Positions 15,865 through 24,164 of a stretch of DNA of 64,000 bases are shown here, in pieces. Both the position numbers and the translations under genes were made by a program. The DNA lies in the NCBI RefSeq assembly GCF_038396785.1, contig NZ_CP151087.1, forward strand, positions 372,001-436,000, given 5' to 3'. Origin of the DNA: Sphingobacterium thalpophilum (GTDB taxonomy: Bacteria; Bacteroidota; Bacteroidia; Sphingobacteriales; Sphingobacteriaceae). Within the stretch, counting starts at the first letter, position 1; each line of letters starts with the position of its first letter. The notes beneath the pieces are model-generated. The model had not been told where the DNA came from, ran no database searches, and saw nothing but the letters and a program-made list of their open reading frames with translations.

Positions 15865-17286
15865 ATGGAAAATAAAAGAATAAATGGCAATGATTTAATT
15901 GCATTAGGATATAAAGAGAATCATTCCTTGGGCGTGGCATTAAAGATCAATAGTAAAAGACACGGTTTTACGCGGTTAGAAATGCTCGAAAAATTCAAGT
16001 CTGTCCTGGAAGATCCGACCGGGTATTCAGAAGATGCTGTTTTCGGAATTTTGGCTCATGCCATACTTGGACAAGAGGCTGTTGATAAGTCGTTAATTGC
16101 ATTGAACGAGACTCCGGCGGAATATACGATTTATGGCGCGTCTGAAATCGAAACAGGGGCAAAAGTACAGATGAATATCGCTATGAAATTGCCTGTTTCA
16201 GTTGCCGGAGCGCTGATGCCGGATGCGCATCAAGGATATGGGTTGCCAATTGGTGGAGTACTGGCGACTAATAATGCGGTGATTCCTTATGGGGTCGGTG
16301 TCGATATTGGCTGTCGTATGGCTTTGTCGATCTTTGATTTGCCAGCCTCATTTTTGGAAGAGAATTTAATGACCTTGAAAGACATTATTCTGCGTAATAG
16401 TAAGTTTGGTGCTGGCAATGGATATTTGAGACATGAACGTGTAGATCATGCTATATTGGATAACGAATTGTTCACTGAGAACAGCTTCCTTTCCGCATTG
16501 AAGGATAAAGCCTGGACGCAATTGGGATCTTCAGGTGGGGGGAACCATTTTGTGGAGTTCGGTATAGTCGAATTTGAAGAAAGAGATGAGGTTTTGAACA
16601 TTGATAGCGGAGCCTATTTAGGCTTACTGACCCATTCAGGTTCAAGAGGAATGGGCGCCACCATTGCTGCACATTATACAAAATTAGCCAAATCCTTGTG
16701 TAAGTTGCCTTACCAAGCTGAAAATCTAGCCTATTTAAACTTAGATACTCATGAAGGGCAAGAATATTGGCTAGCGATGAATCTCGCCGGCGATTATGCA
16801 TCAGCTTGCCATGAAGTGATCCATGAAAAGATTACGTTGGCTTTAGGGGCCGAATTGTTGGCGAAGGTCGAAAATCACCACAATTTTGCATGGAAGGAAA
16901 CGTGGAATGGTCAAGAGGTTATTGTCCATCGAAAAGGTGCTACGCCAGCTGCAAAAGGGGTTATGGGGATTATTCCAGGCTCCATGGCTACACCAGGATT
17001 TTTGGTTCGTGGAAAAGGGGAGTCGAATGCGATACAATCGGCATCTCATGGGGCAGGTCGACTAATGAGCCGTACGCAAGCGATTAAAACGCTATCTTCC
17101 CATGATCTCCATTCGATGCTTAAAGATAAAGGTATTATGTTGCTTGGGGCAGGGATGGATGAAGCGCCGATGGCCTATAAAGACATCCATACCGTAATGG
17201 CTTCACAAAAAGATCTTGTTGATGTCGTGGCAAAATTTTCGCCCAAGATTGTCCGCATGGCAGATGATGGGAGCAGAGAAGACTAA
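15865..17286 (+). CDS. rtcB: RtcB-family RNA ligase
   Basis: 473 residues from the ATG at 15865; an upstream in-frame ATG at 15805 would start inside the intercistronic hairpin and is less likely. RtcB joins RNA 3'-phosphate or 2',3'-cyclic phosphate ends to 5'-OH ends using GTP and Mn2+, as in tRNA splicing and repair of cleaved tRNA. Metal and GTP residues are visible: PDAHQG (119-124), GVDIGC with Cys150, GGGNHFVEF with His228, THSGSRG with His257, ENHHNFAW (336-343), HRKGA with His355 (the guanylated His by homology), PGSMATPGF and SHGAGR (394-399). All key blocks are intact. It lies about 100 bases after the slipin gene on the same strand and is followed by a terminator, so tRNA-like array, slipin and rtcB look like one unit. 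No RtcA or RtcR gene is present nearby. Confidence 0.95.
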   Translation: MENKRINGNDLIALGYKENHSLGVALKINSKRHGFTRLEMLEKFKSVLEDPTGYSEDAVFGILAHAILGQEAVDKSLIALNETPAEYTIYGASEIETGAKVQMNIAMKLPVSVAGALMPDAHQGYGLPIGGVLATNNAVIPYGVGVDIGCRMALSIFDLPASFLEENLMTLKDIILRNSKFGAGNGYLRHERVDHAILDNELFTENSFLSALKDKAWTQLGSSGGGNHFVEFGIVEFEERDEVLNIDSGAYLGLLTHSGSRGMGATIAAHYTKLAKSLCKLPYQAENLAYLNLDTHEGQEYWLAMNLAGDYASACHEVIHEKITLALGAELLAKVENHHNFAWKETWNGQEVIVHRKGATPAAKGVMGIIPGSMATPGFLVRGKGESNAIQSASHGAGRLMSRTQAIKTLSSHDLHSMLKDKGIMLLGAGMDEAPMAYKDIHTVMASQKDLVDVVAKFSPKIVRMADDGSRED

Positions 17287-17296
17287 TGGCAAGAAA

Positions 17297-17326
17297 AAGC
17301 GGCTCAGATTGATGTTTGAGCCGCTT
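17297..17326. terminator. Terminator after rtcB
   Basis: 10-bp stem AAGCGGCTCA / TGAGCCGCTT with a 10-base loop between convergent rtcB and the ClC gene; A and T rich flanks allow use in both directions. Confidence 0.8.
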
Positions 17327-17346
17327 TCGTATTTAATTTCTTTTGA

Positions 17347-18636
17347 TTACCTGGCCGTCGCCACTTCCTTATAGGTGTATACGTTATAAGGATATAGTTT
17401 TTTAGCTAGCGTTTTCGCAATAAAACTGCTGATGAGTAGGGGGGCTAGTAATAAATATCCGGAAGGAACAAGGCTTGCAATAATAAAGATCGCCGTGAAA
17501 GGTGCATGTATAGCCGCAGAAAGCATTGCTGCAGCACCAAAAAGGGCAAAATTAATAACCACCAATTGTGTGCCTAGATAATGGTTGCAAAGCTGTGCAA
17601 ACAAAACGCCTAACAATGCACCTGTAACAATACTGGGGGCAAAAACGCCGCCGTCACCACCAGCACCTAGCGTCAGAGAAGCCACAAAAGGTTTTAAGAG
17701 AACAAGCAGGATCAACGGAAGAAAGTAAAGTAAATTGACAGAATCATGCAGACTGCTTTTTAGAATCTCTCCAAGACCATGATAGCTGTCGCCATAGAGT
17801 ACCGGTAAGAAAAAGATAAATGTTCCAACGGTGATTGCACCCAAGTTGACACGGATAAAATTACTTTTTATGCCTGCAAAATAGGACTTCGCATAAATTA
17901 CCGTTTTAGTAAAATATAATGCTAAAATCCCGCCAATCAATCCCAAAATAGCGACAAAAGGGATCGCTTGCCATCGCCATGCTTTTACCTCAAATGTAAA
18001 CAAAGGACTTGCGTCAAGATAATAGACAAATACGGAAGCCAGGGCCATTGAAGTTAGTCCGCTAATGAGCAAGGTCTTGTTATATCTGCGTGCAATTACC
18101 TCAAAAGCAAAAAGAAAACCACCCAATGCGCTTCCAAACAACAGTGTGACTCCAGCAATTACGCCAGCGCAGATCAACTCGGTTTTGTAGGCCCAAGCCG
18201 GATGCAATCTCCTATACGCTTGGTTGCCTACTGTAGCTGTGGCAACAACTGTGGAGACTTCAACACCGGTTGAACCACCAAAAATTACAGTTAGAAAACC
18301 ATTGATATAATGGGAAGGAATCTTAAAAAAAGGCAAATGGTCTTTTCTTGTTTCCAATGTTGTATAGATTTCTTTGATCCCTTTGTTTTTTCTGTTTTGA
18401 AAAGCGTATTTCCGTAAAAAATAAATAGCTGTAATACCGATGCTGGGTAGAATAATAAACAGTTTAGGATTCCAGGAAAATACTCTTTCAAACAATTCTT
18501 CCTGTACATAACCTGTGCTGTGCTTGAGACTGTATGCCAATAAGCAACAAATGATACTAACGAGAGCTGAACTTCCAATTAATTTTAAATAGCTATATCG
18601 AACAACTTTTTTTCTGTATGTCGTATTGCCTTGCAT
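17347..18636 (-). CDS. ClC-family chloride channel/transporter
   Basis: 429 residues with about ten hydrophobic helices. The block GVEVSTVV near residue 122 aligns with the GREGPTVQ gate of E. coli ClC, so the gating Glu is kept. FLFAFEVI aligns with the helix that carries the inner proton Glu; the first Glu is kept and the second is Val, as in many ClC channels. GGDGGVFAPS matches the GxFxP anion-binding motif. The usual GSGIP loop is not recognisable. There are no CBS domains. It probably moves chloride or a similar anion across the inner membrane; whether channel or antiporter is open. Confidence 0.88.
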   Translation of the reverse strand: MQGNTTYRKKVVRYSYLKLIGSSALVSIICCLLAYSLKHSTGYVQEELFERVFSWNPKLFIILPSIGITAIYFLRKYAFQNRKNKGIKEIYTTLETRKDHLPFFKIPSHYINGFLTVIFGGSTGVEVSTVVATATVGNQAYRRLHPAWAYKTELICAGVIAGVTLLFGSALGGFLFAFEVIARRYNKTLLISGLTSMALASVFVYYLDASPLFTFEVKAWRWQAIPFVAILGLIGGILALYFTKTVIYAKSYFAGIKSNFIRVNLGAITVGTFIFFLPVLYGDSYHGLGEILKSSLHDSVNLLYFLPLILLVLLKPFVASLTLGAGGDGGVFAPSIVTGALLGVLFAQLCNHYLGTQLVVINFALFGAAAMLSAAIHAPFTAIFIIASLVPSGYLLLAPLLISSFIAKTLAKKLYPYNVYTYKEVATAR

Positions 18637-18731
18637 AATGTTTTTCTTTAAATCGGCACAAAGGTAAGTGTTATTTAGTTTAAAATAAATGATTAATATC
18701 TTAAGACATACTTTTTGTTACGATAGAGGGC

Positions 18732-19190
18732 TTACTGGATACCGATGAAAATATCCACTTTTGCGTCTTGTGGATTTTGAGCTTTTTCGCCATATATTTC
18801 GAAGTCTGCAGCATATGTTCTTGGTAAATCCGAACTCCATATCTTTTGCCAAGTTTCATAAACGATGCCATCTTCTAAACTTCCTTCCGCGGTAAAGTGT
18901 TGGTAATGATTTTCAGCGATATGAATACCATCCAAGTCTTCGGGTACTTCTTCAAGATTGCTTACTTTACAGCCCAAGAAAGTCGTATAAGGTAGGGTAT
19001 GATCCTTTTCATATTCGGTATAGATACAGTAAAGTTCGTTGGATATCTTGTTGGGAATACGGCTTAATACATCTTCTTTAAAAAAGCGGGCCCTAAGTTC
19101 CGGAATGTCCTTAGCTGCCTGTCCATTTTGGTTGCTCGTACGGATGGCGAGGCCAATTATACTGAATGAAGGGATTGTTTGATTTTTCAT
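18732..19190 (-). CDS. GyrI-like effector-binding domain protein
   Basis: 152 residues, a stand-alone AraC/SoxR-type small-molecule-binding domain. It has the family layout: a first strand block (FSIIGLAIRTSN), a helix with IPELRARFFKE, then LYCIYTEYEKDHTLPYTTFLGCKV and the ending FEIYGEKAQNPQDAKVDIFIGI, typical of GyrI/integron-associated effector-binding proteins. Family members bind hydrophobic compounds and act as protective or regulatory proteins. No DNA-binding domain is attached. Confidence 0.82.
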   Translation of the reverse strand: MKNQTIPSFSIIGLAIRTSNQNGQAAKDIPELRARFFKEDVLSRIPNKISNELYCIYTEYEKDHTLPYTTFLGCKVSNLEEVPEDLDGIHIAENHYQHFTAEGSLEDGIVYETWQKIWSSDLPRTYAADFEIYGEKAQNPQDAKVDIFIGIQ

Positions 19191-19251
19191 GACTTTTAGT
19201 TTTCCCCAAAGTTAGCTCTGTAAATGACAGCTGTATGTCACGAACAAACAG

Positions 19252-20109
19252 CTAATGTTGTTTTTTCCAGATTTTATCTACTTGGGACAGGTATTCTGCC
19301 AAAGCAGCTGAACCATACCAAGGGTAAAATGAAGCTTCTAAGAGACCATTCTTTATCGCTGGATCGTTTTCTAAAATATGCTTCGCGGCATCAATAGAAG
19401 CCATGTTATTTAAGATAAAAAGGCCCCGGAAGTTATTGTCATTTTTTCCAAACGGGCCAGCAACAATCAGTTGCCCATTTTTTACGAGAAGATTGATGTT
19501 TTCCATGTGACCTTTGAAACATGCATTAATAAATTGTTTGTCTGTTGTTTTATTCTCGCCAGTTTTCAGGAGGACAAAGATGTAGGATTTCATCCCATAA
19601 TCATCGGCTCCTAATTTTTTTGCGAGTTCTTGATCGTAATTTGGGTTCGCTACGGTCGGTGTGGGGACGATTTTCGTCGCATAAAAAGATCTGATTTTTC
19701 CTGATTTTCCTTCCACTGCAATATAAAGTCGGTTTGTAGTAACGGGTGTATATCGAATGTAATTAGGGAAATCATGGGCCTCATTGACAAAAGAATAGGT
19801 ACCATCCTGATAATTTAGCTCAAAATTGACTTCTTTCCCATTGTTTTGTCCGATGACCAGTGCTGTATATATGATTTTATCCTATATTTTGGTCAATTTT
19901 AGGTATTCACTAACTATCTTTTGGCCATTTTTCAACGTATAGGAAAGGCCTTTTAATTCATGTTCGTTTATACGATCCCATTGTTCGTATTCCTCTTTAT
20001 TGTCAACCTTCCACGTCCCTTCTAAGAAAGATGGAAAAGAGACTTGTGAAAAAAGTGTTTGAGCAGTTCCTAAGCAAAAGAGTAGGGTAGCGATTAAAAT
20101 TTTTTTCAT
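19252..20109 (-). pseudogene. Secreted DUF6265-YCII two-domain protein interrupted by one amber codon
   Basis: From the ATG at 20109 a signal peptide (MKKILIATLLFCLGTAQTLF) and a DUF6265-like beta domain begin (FLEGTWKVDNKEEYEQW, EYLKLTKI), and a TAG at 19882-19884 stops the frame after 75 codons. The same frame then continues without another stop through the rest of the DUF6265 domain (DKIIYTALVIG, AHDFPNYIRYTP) into a YCII domain (SYIFVLLKTG to LEASFYPWYG) and ends at 19252. The whole would be 285 residues. A single base change (for example GAG to TAG) explains it. Without it the downstream YCII part might start at an internal codon near 19716. Confidence 0.82.
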
Positions 20110-20144
20110 ATAGGTTTTATATTTTGATGGTTAAGTGCTTTTAT

Positions 20145-20702
20145 TTAAAGAAAAAGTATGGCACGAAAGCCCCGTGCCGCATAATAGGAGATCGCGCCAT
20201 TATGATAGGTGAAAACTTGGTTGTAACGTCTGTCACCAAATAAGGCGCCACCAAGCTTACGAATATCCGCTGGAGTTTGTATCCAGCTGGAAGTTTTTAA
20301 ATCAAATTCACCTAACATTTGGAGTTGGCGATATTGATGTTCAGAAAGCAGTTCGGTTCCCATTTTTTTAGCTTCTTCGACAGCGCTTCCAATAGGCTTG
20401 TTTTCCTTCCTTTCATCTAAGGCTTTTTGGTCAAAACAGAGGCTTCTCCTTCCTTTGGGACTTTCTTCTGTACAATCCACAAAAGCATACTGCTTTTTGT
20501 TTGGATCAATAATAACAAGGTCGGGCTCGCCACCGCTCTTTTCCATTTGGAACAAGCTCCATAATTTTGGGGGGCTTTCAAGCAATTTATGCACTACTTG
20601 GTCCCAGCTGATCTGTGGGTGTCGTTTGGGGAATTTCTGAAACCTTTCTTTTAGCGTTTCAAGTAGCATTGACTGTTCCTCTTGTGTAAGCGAATTTTTC
20701 AT
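20145..20702 (-). CDS. DUF4256 domain protein
   Basis: 185 residues, almost all one domain matching the DUF4256 pattern: SWDQVVHKLLESPPKLWSL near 26-44, SGGEPDLVIIDPNKKQYAFVDC in pieces, SPKGRRSLCFDQKALDERK and a C-terminal IRKLGGALFGDRRYNQVFTY HNGA block. The family is widespread and uncharacterised. It is cytoplasmic (no signal). It lies 35 bases upstream of the interrupted YCII gene on the same strand. Confidence 0.85.
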   Translation of the reverse strand: MKNSLTQEEQSMLLETLKERFQKFPKRHPQISWDQVVHKLLESPPKLWSLFQMEKSGGEPDLVIIDPNKKQYAFVDCTEESPKGRRSLCFDQKALDERKENKPIGSAVEEAKKMGTELLSEHQYRQLQMLGEFDLKTSSWIQTPADIRKLGGALFGDRRYNQVFTYHNGAISYYAARGFRAILFL

Positions 20703-20835
20703 AATGGTTGTCCTTGTGGTATTAAAATTACGTATTTAATTCAAATGTAATGTAGCTTGATATTGCAAATGGATTAAATTCCTTATTTCAGAATTGAATT
20801 AAATTTATATTTTTACGTTCAATCTTTATATAACT

Positions 20836-21705
20836 ATGGCTTCAGGAATATTTGCAATTCTAGATGATATTGCAGCGTTGATGGATGATGTGGCAGTAGC
20901 GAGTAAAATCGCAACAAAAAAAACTGCTGGAATCTTAGGTGACGATTTAGCGGTTAATGCCGAGAAAGCGACTGGCTTTTTAGCTTCACGCGAGCTCCCG
21001 GTTTTATGGGCAATTACAAAGGGCTCACTGCTCAATAAGTTGATAATTGTACCAATAGCATTATTACTGAATGTCTTTTTTCCAATTGCCATCAAATATA
21101 TTTTAATCTTGGGAGGTTTCTATCTTGCTTTTGAAGGTGTTGAGAAGATTATTGAATACCTGTTCCATCGCAAACGTCCTACGGAGGAAACAAAAGTGGA
21201 GACTGTCGTTGCTGAAAACTCAGTTGCCGCTGAAAAAGCGAAGGTAAAATCGGCTATTACGACAGACTTTATTCTTTCTGTGGAAATCGTCATTATTGCT
21301 TTGGGAACGGTTCTGGGAAAAAGCTTGTCCTTACAAATTATTACGGTTTCGGTTGTTGCTTTTCTGGCCACAGTTGGAGTCTATGGTATTGTAGCGCTTA
21401 TCGTTCGTATGGACGATGCCGGTTATAAATTGATTAAAACCTCCCGCGAAAAAGGTCCTATTGCGAGCCTAGGTCGGTTTTTAGTCCGTGCGCTTCCCTT
21501 TGTTATCAAATTATTGGCTGTTGTAGGTACATTTGCTTTAATTCTGGTTTCAGGCGGAATATTTGCGCATTATATTGATTTCTTACACCATGCGCTACCA
21601 GCTCTGCCAGGCATGATAAAAGAGCTGTTATTTGGCCTAGGAGGAGGTCTTATCGTGGTGGTTTTATTTACGATCGGCAAAGGGCTGTTTAAAAAGAAAA
21701 AATAA
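20836..21705 (+). CDS. DUF808/YedI-family inner-membrane protein
   Basis: 289 residues. It starts with the family signature MASGIFAILDDIAALMDDVA, then KTAGILGDDLAVNAEKATGF and a region of five to six membrane helices (LIIVPIALLLNVFFPIAI, then further stretches to the end). YedI-type proteins are integral membrane proteins of unknown role. The gene is alone on its strand and ends at a shared terminator. Confidence 0.9.
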   Translation: MASGIFAILDDIAALMDDVAVASKIATKKTAGILGDDLAVNAEKATGFLASRELPVLWAITKGSLLNKLIIVPIALLLNVFFPIAIKYILILGGFYLAFEGVEKIIEYLFHRKRPTEETKVETVVAENSVAAEKAKVKSAITTDFILSVEIVIIALGTVLGKSLSLQIITVSVVAFLATVGVYGIVALIVRMDDAGYKLIKTSREKGPIASLGRFLVRALPFVIKLLAVVGTFALILVSGGIFAHYIDFLHHALPALPGMIKELLFGLGGGLIVVVLFTIGKGLFKKKK

Positions 21706-21746
21706 ACTCCTATTGATCTTTGATGATCGGCAACCATATAAAAAAA

Positions 21747-21768
21747 GGCAGCAGGTATATCTGCTGCC
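21747..21768. terminator. Bidirectional terminator
   Basis: 8-bp GC-rich stem GGCAGCAG / CTGCTGCC with a 6-base loop, A-run before and T-rich tract after, between the convergent DUF808 and WG-repeat genes. Confidence 0.85.
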
Positions 21769-21786
21769 TTCTTTGTTTTCTGGTTC

Positions 21787-23172
21787 TTAAATTGTGTCTG
21801 TTGCCTCTGCCGCGGCATCGATTTCTACACGTTTACCTTTGGTATTAATCAAAATTACATCGTCCGAATCCGCTAATGAGACAGAAGCTACACCATCACT
21901 GAAAGTGGTGGCCCCGCTGTATATAAATGGTATGGCCACTTTTCCTTGGCTATCTAAATAACCATATTTTCCATCTTTACTAGCAAGGAAAAGATTAGGT
22001 TCTTCTGTAACTGAAATCAAATCGTAGTCGGGAGCAACAATTTTATTGGTCTTTATTTCAGTAAGATTATACCTGTCGTTTTCAATACTGATGAAATGCG
22101 TTGAATTATTTTCAGAAATATAGCTATACGTCGCCGGGACAATTATTTTGCCCGCCTGATTCAATATACCATATTTATTTTTCTGCTGAAATACGGCATA
22201 ACCACCGTTAATGAACGATATCATATCATAATTTGCGGAAATTAAAATTTTTCCAGATTTATCCATGACCCCATATTTTTCGTTTAGTCCAAAAACCAGT
22301 TGTCCGAGGTGATCATCGTAACCTAAATAATCGTATTGGAAGGGGATGATTGGTTTACCAGCCAGATTAATGGCGCCATATTTTTCATTTTTATATTGAA
22401 CTATACTAAGATCGCCAACAAATGGTGCGATATAGAGGTATTGTGCTGGAACAATTGTTTTTTCTTCGCTGTCTTGTACCCCTAGGAGATTAGTTGCAGC
22501 ATCTTCAAATAAATACAGATTTTCAGCAATCTGGTTGCTTTCTTCCGAATCTTCCTCGGCGTCATAAATGGATGCTACTTGCTCATAATCCTCAGGTACG
22601 ATAAAATCTTTATCGTCTAATTGGCTATCGGCGATGTTCTGGGCAATCATATCCATTCCGAGGGGTGTTGTTAGCTGTAGCACAGCCCCGGGGATTTTTT
22701 TGAATAGATCAAATCCCTCCCAATAGGTGGCTGGCAATTTATCGCTATACCAGATCGATAAGGTGCTGTTTTCGTCGTTATCTTCTGAAATAGGAATTTC
22801 GACCTGAGCTAGTTTGCAGGGATAACCGGCAATCATTTTCGTCTGGTTTGGGACGAATTTGATCGTATGTGGGCTGAGCGCATTTTCTTTAACGACGTAT
22901 TTTGCCAGTCCTGGGTACAATACAATTGATTGTTCTTCATTTTTTTTAATGAGAAAGATTGACTCTTCGCCATCTCCGGAAGCCGATATAACTTTTATTT
23001 TATCATTGTTAACATACGCTTCGTAAACAGAAACTGGATCTGCTTGTGCTTCTTCGCTGGGATCGACAGCATACGTAACGGCATAGTTGATCTTGAATGC
23101 TTTATTGATCTGTGCAAACGACATTGTGCTGGCCGCTAAGATAGCTGCGAATGATAGGGATATTTTTTTCAT
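21787..23172 (-). CDS. Secreted WG-repeat protein with DUF4412-like N-terminal domain
   Basis: 461 residues from the ATG at 23172 (MKKISLSFAAIL; a start 12 codons earlier is less likely because the signal peptide begins here). The N-terminal part (about 20-200) looks like the DUF4412-type domain: KINYAVTYAVDPSEEA, an acidic segment and SIWYSDKLPATYWEGFDLF. The C-terminal half holds about six WG repeats of the form KYGxxDxxGKxxIPxxY (for example KYGVMDKSGKILI, KYGILNQAGKIIV, KYGYLDSQGKVAI). WG repeats build beta structures that bind partners at the cell surface or periplasm. Function unknown. Confidence 0.85.
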   Translation of the reverse strand: MKKISLSFAAILAASTMSFAQINKAFKINYAVTYAVDPSEEAQADPVSVYEAYVNNDKIKVISASGDGEESIFLIKKNEEQSIVLYPGLAKYVVKENALSPHTIKFVPNQTKMIAGYPCKLAQVEIPISEDNDENSTLSIWYSDKLPATYWEGFDLFKKIPGAVLQLTTPLGMDMIAQNIADSQLDDKDFIVPEDYEQVASIYDAEEDSEESNQIAENLYLFEDAATNLLGVQDSEEKTIVPAQYLYIAPFVGDLSIVQYKNEKYGAINLAGKPIIPFQYDYLGYDDHLGQLVFGLNEKYGVMDKSGKILISANYDMISFINGGYAVFQQKNKYGILNQAGKIIVPATYSYISENNSTHFISIENDRYNLTEIKTNKIVAPDYDLISVTEEPNLFLASKDGKYGYLDSQGKVAIPFIYSGATTFSDGVASVSLADSDDVILINTKGKRVEIDAAAEATDTI

Positions 23173-23310
23173 TTTTTTAAACTTTGAATGACAAATATCC
23201 TGATTCAAAGTGGGGAGTTTTATCCCTGAAATCCGTTATTTAACGATAAATCAACATGTTTCAATGGAATACATTGATTTTGGGAGTTAGTTGAACGGCC
23301 TTTTCCATAT

Positions 23311-23895
23311 TTAATCAATAACCAGTTGATATTTAAGTAGTAGACCAGGCAGTTGTTCCGGGCCAAATTTACTTTTTTTCATACGATTGGCCTCAGGATC
23401 TAGCTGGATATTGATCGAAGACCGAAAATCGCAGCCCTCGAGATTGCATTGTACAAAGCGGGCATTTAGCAAATTCGTTTTTTTAAACAGCACCTGTTGA
23501 AGGTTGGCCCGTTCAAAATCCACATGTTGCAAAGAGCATTGTTCAAACTGGAACTTCTTTATATTTCTTTCAAAAAAAGAGGAGTAATCCAGAACCGAGT
23601 TACTGAAATTGGCATGAAAGGAAAATGAACTACATTCATTAAAGTGTATACCTAGCATTTTGCAGTCATTAAAGACAACATGATCTAGTTGTGTCCCCTT
23701 CAGACTGACGTTGGATCGATTACACGATTTAAATTCACAATTTGTGAAAATGAGGTCTAACAGTTCCGCGCTCTGAAAATCACATTGCTCAAAGGTGCAT
23801 TTGTAGAATTCCTGAACTTGTTTCAGTTCAGGAGTCCATGTTTGTTTCGTGATTGTTTGTTCGATAAGTTCTTTCATTCTGTATGCTGTTGGCAT
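23311..23895 (-). CDS. Pentapeptide-repeat protein
   Basis: 194 residues. Repeats with the pattern A(D/N)LxX are loose but clear: CTFEQCDFQSAELLDLIF, CEFKSCNRSNVSLKGTQL, CSLQHVDFERANLQQVLF, TNLLNARFVQCNLEGCDF. They should form a right-handed quadrilateral beta-helix. The ending (KKSKFGPEQLPGLLLKYQLVID) is found in Qnr/MfpA-like and other pentapeptide proteins, which may protect DNA gyrase; that role is not shown here. An alternative start is the ATG at 23877. Confidence 0.88.
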   Translation of the reverse strand: MPTAYRMKELIEQTITKQTWTPELKQVQEFYKCTFEQCDFQSAELLDLIFTNCEFKSCNRSNVSLKGTQLDHVVFNDCKMLGIHFNECSSFSFHANFSNSVLDYSSFFERNIKKFQFEQCSLQHVDFERANLQQVLFKKTNLLNARFVQCNLEGCDFRSSINIQLDPEANRMKKSKFGPEQLPGLLLKYQLVID

Positions 23896-24100
23896 TGATC
23901 TTAGCGAAAATAAACAATTCTCCCGAATGATTTTACTTTAAAATGAAGTGAATGCGCTACATCCGCTTATATGCAAAATACCTGATTTCAGGGATAAAAA
24001 GGGTAATTTTTTCCAACTATATTTGGCATAGCCATAAAACATAATTCTGGGGGCAAGACTGAAGTATTGTAGAACTCTGGTAGGTTTTAATATAGTTGTT

Positions 24101-24126
24101 AAAGGGCACCCTATAGAGTGCCCTTT
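24101..24126. terminator. Terminator downstream of acnA
   Basis: 9-bp stem AAAGGGCAC / GTGCCCTTT with an 8-base loop, followed on the plus strand by a T run. It lies 38 bases beyond the end of the aconitase gene. Confidence 0.75.
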
Positions 24127-24164
24127 ACTTTTTTAGCTATTTCGATTCTTCAATTTGCCGAATA

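Noticed and set aside
15594..15890. Minus-strand open frame across the slipin-rtcB junction
   Set aside because: No ribosome binding site or family match; it is antisense to two well-supported genes.
19716..19884. A separate short YCII gene starting at 19716
   Set aside because: The upstream sequence up to the amber codon is in frame and carries clear DUF6265 features, so one broken gene is the better reading.
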